The notes under the pieces are model-generated. The model worked only from the letters and a program-made list of their open reading frames with translations, ran no database searches and was not told where the DNA came from. From Streptomyces himalayensis subsp. himalayensis (lineage in GTDB: Bacteria > Actinomycetota > Actinomycetes > Streptomycetales > Streptomycetaceae): a stretch of DNA of 37,631 nucleotides. The stretch lies in contig NZ_JACEHE010000054.1 in NCBI RefSeq assembly GCF_013778455.1, forward strand, positions 1 to 37,631, read 5' to 3'. Positions 1 through 8,029 of this stretch are shown here, piece after piece; position 1 is the first letter of the stretch; each line of letters begins with the position of its first letter. Position numbers and translations under genes: made by a program.

Positions 1-150
1 TGACGACCCAGCCCTGCTCGAATCACGCATTTCTCAGCAGAGTCTTCCAGGTCGGCAGTTCGGTCTGGCCGCGCCATCGGCGTTGCGGATGACCAGGCCG
101 GTGCCCTGGTAGCCGCCGTCCGCGACAACGTGGTCTTTCCGGGGGCGTCC
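1..150 (-). pseudogene. IS5-type transposase relic
   Basis: Read on the minus strand from about 150, the translation gives GRPRKDHVVADGGYQGTGLV, the segment around the second catalytic Asp of IS5-family (DDE) transposases. After the RNADG segment the match moves to another frame (GQTELPTWK), so there is at least one frameshift, and the similarity fades before base 1. Both the N-terminal half and the C-terminal end of a normal transposase are missing here, although the window edge may hide part of the element. No terminal repeats were seen. This is a dead remnant. Confidence 0.7.
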
Positions 151-230
151 TTCGCACTACTGATGCCTGGGGCAGCCGCGGCGAAGTTGCAGGGTTGAGA
201 CGCCCGCGGCCGCCGCTCCAGCGGGACGCC

Positions 231-545
231 TCAGCCCTCGGTGCGGCGGGCCTGCTGGAGAGCCGCTGCTAGCTGCTCCACGCTCGGGGCACCGGCGGCA
301 CGTCCGTCGGCGTCACGGTAAATCCGGCACGAGACGCTGACGGTTGCCTCCGGTGCAGCGAAGGGGTTGGCGCCGTTGACCAGCAGAGTCGGGGAGCCAT
401 GCATGCCGTACCGGGCCGCCTCCTCCTCGCTGCTGATCACCCGGACGTCCACCGACCCGGCGCTCTCGGGCAGCACCTGCTCCAGGCGCTGCAGCATCGC
501 GGGCGCGTTCGGGCAGCCGGAGACCGCGAGCACGACAAGTTCCAT
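231..545 (-). CDS. Thioredoxin-fold protein, MerB-associated type
   Basis: A 104-residue protein starting MELVVLAVSGCPNAP. The start was chosen at 545 because GGAGGG lies just upstream; the frame is open further up to 608, but no ribosome site supports a start there. The first strand is followed by a single-Cys GCPNA motif at the place of a thioredoxin CxxC, and GSPTLLVNG supplies the cis-Pro loop. A late SCRIYRDADGR segment is typical of small actinobacterial proteins often annotated as thioredoxin-like or alkylmercury-lyase-related. With only one Cys in the active-site position it is unlikely to be a standard dithiol reductase. It is divergent from the DUF427 gene across a palindrome. Substrate unknown. 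Confidence 0.75.
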   Translation of the reverse strand: MELVVLAVSGCPNAPAMLQRLEQVLPESAGSVDVRVISSEEEAARYGMHGSPTLLVNGANPFAAPEATVSVSCRIYRDADGRAAGAPSVEQLAAALQQARRTEG

Positions 546-613
546 GGTCTTCCCTCCGTGATCCAGGGTGACCTCATGTGGGTCACGGTAGACCTCGCCC
601 CGTGCCAAGAACC

Positions 614-627
614 GTGAGCGCGCTCAC
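614..627. promoter_or_regulatory. Perfect 14-bp palindrome, candidate operator
   Basis: GTGAGCGCGCTCAC is a perfect palindrome in the 154-bp gap between the divergent genes starting at 545 (minus) and 700 (plus). Placement suits an operator that controls one or both. No regulator of an obvious matching family is adjacent; the nearest intact one is the Crp/Fnr gene at 2195. Function is inferred from position only. Confidence 0.4.
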
Positions 628-699
628 CGAACCGGGGCCGGGTCGTGCATAGCGTGGCAGGGCGAACGAAGGTTTCCAGAAGCGACGAGGAGCACGGCC

Positions 700-1002
700 A
701 TGCTGCGGGCTGTATGGAACAACGCTGTGATCGCGGAAGCGGACCGCACGGTGATCGTCGAGGGCAACCACTACTTCCCGCCCGAATCCCTGCACCGCCA
801 GTACTTCACGCGGAGCCGGACGAGGTCGCTGTGCTTTTGGAAGGGACTGGCCCGGTACTACACCGTCACCGTGGACGGCGTGGTGAACCCGGATGCGGCC
901 TGGTACTACCCGCACGCGAGCCCACCGGCCCGCCGGATCAAGAACCATGTCGCGTTCGGGCAGGGCATCACCGTCGACGGCGAGCCGGAGGCCAAGCCGT
1001 GA
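700..1002 (+). CDS. DUF427 domain protein
   Basis: A 100-residue protein that fits the DUF427 (PF04248) family along its whole length. It has the N-terminal VWNNAVIAEADRT segment, then GNHYFPPESL, CFWKG and the C-terminal DAAWYYPHAS with KNHVAFG, all hallmark positions of the family. The ATG is preceded by GAGGAG at a good distance. These are small beta-barrel proteins of unknown biochemical role, common in actinobacteria. Its stop overlaps the next start by four bases (GTGA), so it was once translationally coupled to the SRPBCC-like gene that is now broken. Confidence 0.9.
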   Translation: MLRAVWNNAVIAEADRTVIVEGNHYFPPESLHRQYFTRSRTRSLCFWKGLARYYTVTVDGVVNPDAAWYYPHASPPARRIKNHVAFGQGITVDGEPEAKP

Positions 1003-1151
1003 CCGGCCGCCTGGCCCGGGCCGCCGCTTGGACCGCCGGGGCCGCGGCTGTCGTCGCCGGCGGGTACGCCGGGCTGGTCAGCAGTGCGCTCCCGCTCGAT
1101 GTGGGCGTGGGCCGGCGCATCCTGACCACGACCGGCTCCCGCCCGAGCTGA
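999..1151 (+). pseudogene. N-terminal stub of a membrane-anchored SRPBCC protein
   Basis: GTG start overlapping the DUF427 stop (GTGA). The 50-residue product has one hydrophobic segment (about residues 8-30) followed by SSALPLDVGVGRR, which resembles the N-terminus of actinobacterial SRPBCC/polyketide-cyclase-like proteins with a membrane anchor. Normally this leads into the lipid-binding SRPBCC fold, but here the frame stops soon after GVGRR and the sequence continues with an unrelated methyltransferase tail. The gene therefore lost all of its functional domain through a deletion. Family assignment rests on recall of the N-terminal pattern. Confidence 0.5.
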
Positions 1152-1453
1152 CCCGCCTCGCGGCCCGGATCGCCTGCGTTGCCGACGCCCGCCCGTTGTC
1201 CGAGCACGCCGACATCCTGGCCGCCGCCGGACTGCGCACCCTGACCGCCGAGCGCCACGATGCGGCCCTGATCCGCATGATCGCCCAGATCGAGGCGAGG
1301 CTGAACCTGCTGCGCATCACCGCCACGCCCGCCTCGCGGAAGCGGCGTGGACCTGACCGCCGCCCCGACCGTCCTGGACGCGGCCCGCGCCGCCGCCGCG
1401 GACGGCACAGCACGCTCGGCTACGCCCTGGTGACCGCCGTGAAATCACCGTGA
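1142..1453 (+). pseudogene. C-terminal fragment of a SAM-dependent methyltransferase
   Basis: In the frame beginning about 1142 the translation ELTRLAARIACVADARPLSE, then LAAAGLRTLTAERHDAALIR and QIEARLNLLRITA, matches the C-terminal part of a class I methyltransferase family. The reading frame then shifts to DLTAAPTVLDAARAAAADGT and returns to LGYALVTAVK near 1420, so two frame changes are present, one of which looks like a five-base insertion. The SAM-binding N-terminal domain is absent. It is joined directly to the SRPBCC stub, consistent with one deletion that removed the 3' part of one gene and the 5' part of the next. Confidence 0.6.
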
Positions 1454-1582
1454 TAGCTCAAGCCGCTACCGCCGGGTACGTAAGCGCCCTCGCATACCTG
1501 CACCCGCCACCGCTCGTAGCGTCAGAAGCGAGAGCAGAAAGTCAGCGTCTCGCCGAAAGCCGCCGCGGTCCCCCTCCACGCA

Positions 1583-2014
1583 GTGTGGGGCGCTGTGGCC
1601 GGGCTGGTCGGCGGCACCGGCTTCGGCATCTGGATGTCGCTGTCCCGGCCGATGATGGACACCGCGATGATCACCATGGTCGCCGGGCTCCTTGGGTCCA
1701 CCAACCCCTTCGTCGGCTGGCTGATTCATCTCGCGATCGCGCTGTTCGCCGGCACCGGGTTCGGCGTGCTGCTCGGGCAGTTCGCCCAACGCCTCGCCCC
1801 TGCCCTGGTCCTCGGCCTCGCCTACGGAGCGGTGTGGTGGGCCGTCGGTGCCTTGTGGATCATGCCTGCCAACATGGGCATGCCCGTCTTCGAGTGGAAC
1901 GACGTCACCGGCTCCAGCCTCGGCGGCCACCTCGTGTTCGGCCTGCTCGCCGGGGCGGCCTTCTCCTGCATCGCCCAGATGACGGGCAAGCGCACCGGCA
2001 CGGCGGGAGGATGA
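1583..2014 (+). CDS. Small multi-pass membrane protein
   Basis: A 143-residue hydrophobic protein with about four membrane segments: residues 2-18 (AVAGLVGGTGFGIW), 27-42, 45-63 with a glycine-rich GTGFGVLLG, 72-90 and 113-130. It resembles actinobacterial proteins with internal repeats of glycine-rich helices and no assigned function. GTG at 1583 is the first start available; the frame runs open upstream for more than ten codons without a start, so the true start could differ or the 5' end may have been altered by the deletion upstream. The C-terminus (KRTGTAGG) is cytoplasmic and basic. No operon partner is obvious. Confidence 0.65.
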   Translation: MWGAVAGLVGGTGFGIWMSLSRPMMDTAMITMVAGLLGSTNPFVGWLIHLAIALFAGTGFGVLLGQFAQRLAPALVLGLAYGAVWWAVGALWIMPANMGMPVFEWNDVTGSSLGGHLVFGLLAGAAFSCIAQMTGKRTGTAGG

Positions 2015-2194
2015 GCCCCCTGCCGCCCGCGTCAACACCCGGCCCTGGCACCCCACCGCCAGGGGCCGAGCCGGGCCGCAAACGCGACGACGGAAACGCG
2101 GTGGCCTCTGGCCAGCAGCACGGACGCGCTGGCCAGCCCGGCATGGGGCGCCGCGCCCCCGCCCTGGGCCCCGGGACGACGCGAGGAGACGCAC

Positions 2195-2914
2195 ATGACC
2201 GACGCTGGCACGGACGCCGACGCAGCGGAGCGGACATGGTGCCTGGCCGAGGTCGACATCTTCTGCGACCTCTCCGAGCGGGAGATGGCGGCCATCGCGG
2301 AGGCCGCACCGATGAAGACGTACCACGCGGGCGAGATCCTCTACTCTCCGTCGCAGCCCAGCGAGGTGCTGTTCATCCTCAAGAAGGGCCGCGTACGGGT
2401 CTTCCGCGTCTCCGCCGACGGCCGCGCCCTGACCACCGCCATCGTCACCCCGGGCACCATCTTCGGCGAGATGGTCCTGCTCGGCCAGTACATGTACGAC
2501 AACTACGCCGAAGCCCTCGACGACGTCACCGTCTGTGTGATGAGCCGCGCCGACGTGAACCGGCTGCTGCTGAGGGACGCCCGCATCGCCGCCCGCATCA
2601 CCGAGATCCTCGGCCGCCGCCTCGCCGACCTTGAACAGCGCCTGTCCGACAGCGTCTTCAAAACCGTCGCCCAGCGCATCGCCACCACCCTGACCACTCT
2701 CACCGCGGCCCAGCTCCCGGCCGGCCCGCTGCGCCCCGGCGGACGGCACCCGCAGATCGCCCTCACTCACGAACAGCTCGCCGCCCTCGCCGGCACCTCA
2801 CGCGAAACCTGCACCAAAGTGCTGCGCGACTACGCCGACCACGGCTTGATCCGCCTCGCCCGCGGACGCATCACCGTCCTCGACAGCGAGCGTCTCAAAG
2901 ACGCCGCAGGCTGA
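2195..2914 (+). CDS. Crp/Fnr family transcriptional regulator
   Basis: A 239-residue protein with the standard Crp layout: cyclic-nucleotide-binding beta-roll at about residues 22-125 (GEILYSP, FGEMVLLG), a long dimer helix (about 127-150), and a winged helix at about 160-230 with the recognition region LTHEQLAALAGTSRETCTKV. GAGGAG precedes the ATG. The Fnr-type N-terminal cysteine cluster is absent (only C16 and C24), so it is not an obvious Fe-S oxygen sensor. The phosphate-binding cassette is not the classical cAMP one (RAALT type is missing), so its ligand is unknown. It is complete and probably functional. Confidence 0.92.
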   Translation: MTDAGTDADAAERTWCLAEVDIFCDLSEREMAAIAEAAPMKTYHAGEILYSPSQPSEVLFILKKGRVRVFRVSADGRALTTAIVTPGTIFGEMVLLGQYMYDNYAEALDDVTVCVMSRADVNRLLLRDARIAARITEILGRRLADLEQRLSDSVFKTVAQRIATTLTTLTAAQLPAGPLRPGGRHPQIALTHEQLAALAGTSRETCTKVLRDYADHGLIRLARGRITVLDSERLKDAAG

Positions 2915-3159
2915 CGCGGCATTGCCGCAGTACAGAGACCAAGCTGCCGCCAGCCGATTGCGAGAGTCAGGCCGGTCCCGGCGAGGAGCCGTCGATGAGG
3001 TCCGGTAACCAAATGACTCTCCCGGGCCCGGCCGACCGCCAGGCTCGAAGAACCACGGTCCAGCACCGCGTCATGACTGGGATGGGTGCTCGCCACTGGC
3101 CGTGCCTGCACCCGCCCCAGCCAGTGGGCAGCACGAAGCCACGCCGGACTGTGCGAGCC

Positions 3160-3357
3160 TTATTCTTTCTTTTGGAGAAGCTTGATCACAGTGTCCGGGT
3201 CAGGCGACAAGACGGTTTCGTCACCATCCGCGAAGCGCACAAGGTAAGCAGGTGCCTCGCCGTCCTCTTCCATCACCTCAAGGATTTCCGCTGTACGTTC
3301 GTGCTGCCCGACGATTCCGCTATGAATAAGCAGCGTGTCACCCACTGTGGCGTGCAT
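3160..3357 (-). CDS. DUF1918 domain protein
   Basis: A 65-residue protein matching DUF1918 (PF08940) across its length: start MHATVGDTLLIHS, the middle H(E)RTAEILEV, and the end PAYLVRFADGDETVLSPDPD. The family forms a small SH3-like barrel of unknown role and is widespread in actinobacteria, often near stress-related genes. AGGAAGG lies a few bases before the ATG. The 245 bases between it and the Crp gene on the other strand are convergent and show nothing I recognise. Confidence 0.92.
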   Translation of the reverse strand: MHATVGDTLLIHSGIVGQHERTAEILEVMEEDGEAPAYLVRFADGDETVLSPDPDTVIKLLQKKE

Positions 3358-3834
3358 GGTCGTGCCTTCCTACGGGATCGGTTCCGGTTCCGCATGGATC
3401 CCCGTACCAGCATGACTAAATGCAAAAGGTCACTGAAACGGGCGAAATGTTGCGAGCCACGCACACTGCCCGCTATGAGCGAGCGAGGGCACCCTGGCAT
3501 TCGCCCAACCCGCGCTGGCCACCGGCACCGTGCCGGCCCGCCGCGATGGAGCCTGACGATGCCGGTGCGCGTAGCCTGACGCGTCGACCAGCAGTCGAGC
3601 GGCGCATGTGGCGCCGGAAGCCCCTGGTGGTGCTGGGATTGCCGCGGGCATCGCCACGGCCGTCGCCGGGGGAATCCTGACCCTCCGACGGCGAACTCCG
3701 CGCCCATAGTGCGTCAAACTTCAGCCGACGCCGACAGTCCTTGTTGCAGCGGCATCAGCTAGGACCCAGGACAGCAGACGGGCAGTGGCCGGAGATGGAC
3801 GCCATCCTCTCGTGACCCGGCGAGCCGACGGTGC
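3358..3834. other. Gene-poor stretch
   Basis: No credible gene. A short plus-strand frame at about 3585-3705 encodes a hydrophobic stretch (IAAGIATAVAGGILTL) followed by RRR, like the C-terminal anchor of a membrane protein, but a stop lies a few codons upstream, so at best it is the tail of a lost gene. Confidence 0.4.
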
Positions 3835-4316
3835 GCAGGCGCGCAGCACGCGGTGCGGGTCAGGGGGAGGGTGTGGCCGGTGGGCTCGGCCAGGGTGCGG
3901 ATGCGGCTGGTGGTGGTGCGGTCGGCGCAGCGGACGGTGAGAGTGACGCGCGCGGGCTACCGCCTGGTCGCCGCGGAGGCGGACAACGAGTGGTGAGGTC
4001 GAGCAGGTAGCGCCGGTGCTCGTGCGGGTCGAGCTCGTCGCGGGCAATCTCCTGGGAGATGGCGGTGGTTTCGGGTGCGGCCTGAGGGATGATGGGCCGC
4101 GAATCGCGGGCGTCGCTCGTGGAACTGGCGGCCGGTGGCGGCGCCGAGGAGATGCCGCGGGGTGCCGAGCGGGCTGCGGGCAATGTCGACGATGGTGTGC
4201 AGGCCGTGTCGGGTGAGCAGCCGGGCGGACGTCCCACCCCGGGCAGCGCGGCGACCGGGCGGGGGTGCAGGAAAGCCCTGATCGCTTCAGGGTCGTCGGC
4301 CGCCAGGACGACGGTG
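3835..4316 (-). pseudogene. dinB: DNA polymerase IV (DinB) fragment, frameshifted
   Basis: Read on the minus strand from 4316 the translation gives TVVLAADDPEAIRAF, HPRPVAALPGVG (the helix-hairpin-helix of a Y-family polymerase), then in a second frame LTRHGLHTIVDIARSPLGTP and LGAATGR, then ISQEIARDELDPHEHRRYLL, and finally ADRTTTSRIRTLAEPTGHT of the little-finger domain. At least two frame changes occur. The catalytic palm that holds the metal-binding Asp and Glu residues is missing, cut off at about 4318 where a cupin fragment of the opposite strand begins. It cannot encode a working translesion polymerase. Confidence 0.8.
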
Positions 4317-4329
4317 GGTAAACGGATTA

Positions 4330-4476
4330 GGTGCTGCGGTCACCTACACCCCTGGCGGCATCGACAGGTTTTTCGCCGAAGCCGGTGAGCCGGCGCAGCG
4401 GCGCGAGTTGCCGCCGCGCTCGGACTCACCACTCGACTTCGAGCGGATCATGGAAGTCGGCACGGTAGGCAGATGA
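4330..4476 (+). pseudogene. Cupin-domain protein, C-terminal fragment
   Basis: Plus-strand translation AVTYTPGGIDRFFAEAGEPA, then ending IMEVGTVGR before a TGA at 4474-4476. The TPGGxxxFFxEAGEPA pattern is typical of the C-terminus of actinobacterial cupin_2 proteins (quercetin-dioxygenase-like). The metal-binding cupin motifs that should precede it are absent. The join with the dinB fragment lies at about 4317-4330, so this is a recombination scar between two unrelated genes. Confidence 0.65.
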
Positions 4477-4524
4477 AGCCGATGCCCAGGGCCTTAAGGC
4501 GTGTCCTGGCCGGATGCCACGTCC

Positions 4525-5120
4525 TCACGCTGCCCGCACATCCTCCGTGGTGACCCGGCCGTCGATACGGCGCGAGATGCCCAGCACGTTGCGGTCGCGC
4601 AGCGCGGGCGGCAGCCGGTCCTGCGGGGCCGACTGGTGACATACCGGGCGTAGGAACCGCCGGATCGCGGTCGCGCCCACCGCCGTGTGCTGCGGCGCGG
4701 TCGTCGCCGGATACGGCCCCCCGTGGTGCATCGCCCACGTCACCGCGACGCCTGTCGGCCAGCCGTTCCACACGAGTCGGCCGACCCGGTCGCTGAGCAG
4801 GTCGGCGAGCACGGCGAGGCGCGCGGCCTCGTCGTCTTCGGCGTGAATGGTGGCCGTGAGCTGTCCCTCCAGCTGCTCGATGAGCGGTGCCAGATCGGCC
4901 TCGTGCTCGTACTCCACCACCAGCGACGCCGGACCGAAGCACTCGGTGAGCAGCGCCTCCGGATGCGTGCGCATCGTGTCGAGAGGTACGGAGAGCACGC
5001 TGGCTCCCGCGGTCGGAGCCGGTGCCGGTGCGGCGGCGACGAGAGTGCGTACCCCGGGTACGGCCGACAGCCGCTCCATGGCGACGAGCGCTGATCCTTC
5101 CCCATCGCCGGCTGCCTTGT
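4525..5120 (-). pseudogene. Aldehyde dehydrogenase C-terminal fragment (ketoglutarate semialdehyde type)
   Basis: The minus-strand frame from about 5120 to the TGA at 4525 reads RLSAVPGVRTLVAA, ASVLSV, LTECFGPASLVVEY, VGRLVWNGWPTGVAVTWAMH, HGGPYPATTAPQHTAVGA and IRRFLRPVCHQSAP. This is the C-terminal third of aldehyde dehydrogenases of the alpha-ketoglutaric semialdehyde (2,5-dioxovalerate) group. The Rossmann domain and the catalytic Cys/Glu segments are missing. Upstream of about 5120 the frame continues into sequence that does not fit the family. It is too short (about 200 of the usual 500 residues) to act. Confidence 0.75.
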
Positions 5121-5241
5121 TGATCACGAAGCGGGCGCTTGTCGATGCTGAACGCTTCGTCGGCCACGGGCATGACGGCGAAGACTTGCTTCCCGGGACC
5201 ACCGTTAATTGCGGCATACATTTCAAAGGCCGGGAGGCTCG

Positions 5242-5460
5242 GACCTACTCGGCGGTTCACAGCTCCTGGTGGGCGTACACGACGAACGCATAGGCCGTCT
5301 GGTGCTCACCTCCTGCGAGGCGCTGGAGAACTACCCGCCGGACATCAAGGGCAAGACCCTTCATGCGGCCGCAAAGATCCCGGGCGCACTCGCGGGGGCC
5401 CAGAGGAGCAGCCCGACTGTGTCGGTGGCCGGGGTGACCGGCCACCCGCCGAGGCAGTGA
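5242..5460 (+). pseudogene. Alpha/beta hydrolase fragment
   Basis: Plus-strand translation GGSQLLVGVHDERIGRLVLT, then SCEALENYPPDIKGKTLHAA and AKIPGALAGAQ. The segment just after the nucleophile elbow of actinobacterial alpha/beta hydrolases has this form (GGALxQLLVxxHxERIxRLVLTSCDA). The nucleophile Ser motif, the oxyanion HG motif and the C-terminal Asp/His are absent. The last 20 codons do not match the family. This is a short internal fragment, not a gene. Confidence 0.6.
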
Positions 5461-5499
5461 ACTCGCGACAGTTGATGACGCGACTTCACCGAATCCCGG

Positions 5500-6327
5500 T
5501 TACGGCTTGAAGGCGACTCCGCCCCACAGGCTGACCTGGGCGTCGGTGACGTCCGTGCCGATGCGCGGCAGTTCCTCGCCACCCCCCGGACGCCAGCGGT
5601 GGCATACGACGACCCCCGGGGCCAGCAGATCGAGGCCGGAGAAGAACTTCTCCACCTCCGTCTTGCTCCGGAAACGCGTCGGGATCCCGGCGGCTTGGGT
5701 GATCTGCGCAAACTTTTCCCAGGCCTGGGCGTTGAAGTCGGGGGTGACGTGGGAGAGGGCCAGTGCGCTGCCGGAGGGCAGGGCGTCTATCAGGCGGCGG
5801 ACGATGCCGTGCGCGTCAGCGTCGTCGGTGATGAAGTGCAGCACTCCCATCAGGGACAGCGTGACCGGCTGAGACAGGTCCAGGGTCTTCGCCAGCTTCT
5901 CGGAGGCGATGATCGAGTCGGGGTCGTTGACATCGGCCTGGATGTAGCCGGTGCGGCCTTGGGGTGTGCTGGTGAGCAGGGCGCGGGCGTGGGCGAGGAC
6001 GATCGGGTCGTTGTCGACGTAGACGACGCGCGCCTCGGGCGCAATCGCCTGGGCCACCTCGTGCAGGTTAGGCGAGGTGGGGATGCCGGTGCCGACGTCG
6101 AGCCACTGGCGGATGCCGTAGTCGCGGGCCAGGACGCGGGTGACGCGGTGGATGAAGGCCCGGTTCTCCCGCGCGGCCACGGGGATGTCGGGGTTCACCT
6201 CGAGGGTCTTGCGGGCGGCCTCCCGGTCGGGGGCGTAGTTGGTCTTGCCGCCCAGGTAGTAGTCGTACATCCGGGCGCTGTGTGGCCGGTCGAGGCCAAG
6301 TGAGTTGTACTCGCCGCTGCTGGCCAT
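5500..6327 (-). CDS. DUF574-type SAM-dependent methyltransferase
   Basis: A complete 275-residue protein of the S-adenosylmethionine-dependent methyltransf_19 family (PF04672, formerly DUF574). Family hallmarks are all visible: the start with RPHSARMYDYYLGGK, the motif-I region LDVGTGIPTSPNLHEVAQ, then VVYVDNDPIVLAHA, and SLMGVLHFI with LSHVTPD. GGAGG stands eight bases before the ATG. The family is expanded in Streptomyces and its substrates are mostly unknown. It lies on the same strand downstream of an XRE/DUF397 pair, a common neighbourhood for this family, but the 362-bp gap makes cotranscription uncertain. Confidence 0.93.
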   Translation of the reverse strand: MASSGEYNSLGLDRPHSARMYDYYLGGKTNYAPDREAARKTLEVNPDIPVAARENRAFIHRVTRVLARDYGIRQWLDVGTGIPTSPNLHEVAQAIAPEARVVYVDNDPIVLAHARALLTSTPQGRTGYIQADVNDPDSIIASEKLAKTLDLSQPVTLSLMGVLHFITDDADAHGIVRRLIDALPSGSALALSHVTPDFNAQAWEKFAQITQAAGIPTRFRSKTEVEKFFSGLDLLAPGVVVCHRWRPGGGEELPRIGTDVTDAQVSLWGGVAFKP

Positions 6328-6689
6328 CTGCTGCCTCCGGAAAGGTCGGGTGGGCGGTGGGTGATCATCGTATGGTGCGCGGCATGCTAGCGGCGCCTCG
6401 CGCCGCTGTCGCCGTCAGCGGGGGCAACCACCATGGCGGCCGCAGGCGGACTCGCCCAAGCTGATCTCCCAATAGTGATCAACTTGCAACGGCCCGTTTG
6501 ACGCTGGGTGTTGAAGAAAAGCTTAAGGAGGCTCCCGCGTGGTCGCGCCAGCCGTAGGAGCGGTCACCGCTCGGGGTGTGGGTCGCCGGTGACGCTGCAG
6601 TCGGCGGGCTGCGCGGCGTCGGTGCACAGCTTGGCGGGGTCATTGCCGGCACACGGCTGCCGCGGTCCGCCTGATGGGAGGAAATCGAC
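6328..6689. other. Gene-poor stretch
   Basis: I see no supported gene. The part next to 6327 should hold the promoter of the methyltransferase gene. Short frames on both strands show no recognisable motif. Confidence 0.4.
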
Positions 6690-7598
6690 TCACGCCAACT
6701 GATCGAGCAGCGTCCGCACGAAGCGGCTGGTCTCCTCTGGCGTGTCCGCCTCGGCACACAACCGGTCCATGATCAACGTGTACTGGTCGATCTCATCTGG
6801 CTTGTCCAGGTAGACCGCGTTGGTCAGATGCTCCAGATAGACCTTGTCGGGCAGAGCCGGATCGCTGAACCGCAAAATGGTGATCGGGGAGCCGGCCGCG
6901 GCAGCGCCGACGCTGAACGGTGCGACCTGGAGCGTCACATTCGGCATCTTTACAACGTCAAGAAGCTTCTCCAGCTGGGCGCGCATCACCTCAGGGCCAC
7001 CGAAGGGCCGGCGCAGAACCGCCTCGTCCACCACCGCCCACAGTCGCGGCGCGTTCGGCCTCGTCAGCAGCTTCTGGCGCGCCATCCGCAGCTCGACCAG
7101 GCGGTCGATCTTGCGTGCCGGCGCGTTCGGATAACCCAGCCGGTGCACGGCGTGCGCGTATGCTTCGGTCTGCAGCAGACCGGGAAGGAACTGGACCTCG
7201 TAGGTCCGGATGAGTGACGCGGCCTCTTCCAACCCGACGTGCAGCTCGAACCAGTCCTCCAGCACGTCGTTGTACTGATGCCACCAGCCGGGGGCGTTGG
7301 CCCGCTGGGCCAGCGCGAAGTAGTCCGCCCGCTCCGCCTGATCGAGCACCCTGTAGAGGGTCAGCAGGTCGGAAAGGTCACGCTCCTTGAAACCCACCTG
7401 GCCGCGCTCAAGGCGGGTGATCTTGGCGTGGGAGCCGCGGATCGCGTTCCCGGCGTCCTCACGACTGATTCCGCGCTCCTGACGCAGCCTGCGGAGTTGG
7501 GCCCCCAGGACGATGCGCAGGGCGGTCGGCCCAGTCTGCGGCTGCTCCAAGGAGTGCCTTATCGACGGTTCGCCACTCGGCTTCATCATGGCGGACAT
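6690..7598 (-). CDS. XRE-family regulator with DUF5753 (Scr1-like)
   Basis: A 302-residue protein. The ATG at 7598 was chosen because GGGGAG lies directly upstream; an upstream extension in frame has no ribosome site. Residues about 25-85 form a helix-turn-helix (LGAQLRRLRQERGISREDAG, then IRGSHAKITRLERGQ). The rest is the DUF5753 domain of Streptomyces Scr1-type regulators, with GLLQTEAYAHAV, RLVELRMARQKLL and VTLQVAPF. Such regulators commonly pair with a DUF397 partner, which is present just upstream at 7745-7996 on the same strand. In most loci the order is XRE gene first; here the DUF397 gene comes first. Confidence 0.93.
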   Translation of the reverse strand: MSAMMKPSGEPSIRHSLEQPQTGPTALRIVLGAQLRRLRQERGISREDAGNAIRGSHAKITRLERGQVGFKERDLSDLLTLYRVLDQAERADYFALAQRANAPGWWHQYNDVLEDWFELHVGLEEAASLIRTYEVQFLPGLLQTEAYAHAVHRLGYPNAPARKIDRLVELRMARQKLLTRPNAPRLWAVVDEAVLRRPFGGPEVMRAQLEKLLDVVKMPNVTLQVAPFSVGAAAAGSPITILRFSDPALPDKVYLEHLTNAVYLDKPDEIDQYTLIMDRLCAEADTPEETSRFVRTLLDQLA

Positions 7599-7744
7599 TC
7601 TCATCTCCCCGTGTGTGACTGCTGGGTGACTGCGCAGACGCATCAGTCCTGCATCAACGCCCCCGTCATGTACGAGTACCCGCCAAGGCAAGGCCGCTGG
7701 ATCGGCACGCTGATGAGGCTCTCACCGCGATGCGGCGAGCACCT

Positions 7745-7996
7745 TCACAGCAGCCGCCCTTCGCCGACCATCGCATCGAATTCGCCGCCCTTGGCTCCGT
7801 CGAGGAAGGCGGCCACCTCCTCGCGGGTGTAGATCAGCGCGGGGCCCTCGGGGTGACGGGAGTTGCGGATCGCGACGTCCCCGCCGGGAAGGGCGGCCAG
7901 CTCGACGCAGTTGCCACCTGGGCCGCTGTGGCGGCTCTTTTGCCAGGCCACGCCCTCGATCAGGGTGGACTTCACGCCGTTGTCGATCTGCTGCAT
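7745..7996 (-). CDS. DUF397 domain protein
   Basis: An 83-residue protein starting MQQIDNGVKSTLIEG. The start at 7996 is set by GAAGGAG upstream; a longer form to 8035 would begin beyond that ribosome site and lacks support. Family landmarks are VAWQKSRHSGPGGNCVELA, VAIRNSRHPEGPALIYTRE and AAFLDGAKGGEFD. DUF397 (PF04149) proteins are small partners of Scr1-type XRE regulators, suggested to act as an antagonist or target of the regulator. The XRE gene follows 147 bases downstream. A nested palindrome lies immediately upstream. Confidence 0.93.
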   Translation of the reverse strand: MQQIDNGVKSTLIEGVAWQKSRHSGPGGNCVELAALPGGDVAIRNSRHPEGPALIYTREEVAAFLDGAKGGEFDAMVGEGRLL

Positions 7997-8029
7997 CCCA
8001 GCCGCTCCTTCAGTGGCAAAGACCATGCC

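Noticed and set aside
3585..3705. Membrane-anchor-like peptide IAAGIATAVAGGILTL with RRR behind it
   Set aside because: An in-frame stop lies a few codons upstream and there is no start or ribosome site; at best it is a remnant.
5120..5260. Minus-strand segment AAINGGPGKQVFAVMPVADE in front of the aldehyde dehydrogenase fragment
   Set aside because: It looks protein-like but I could not match it to a family or give it a start, so it is not listed as a gene.
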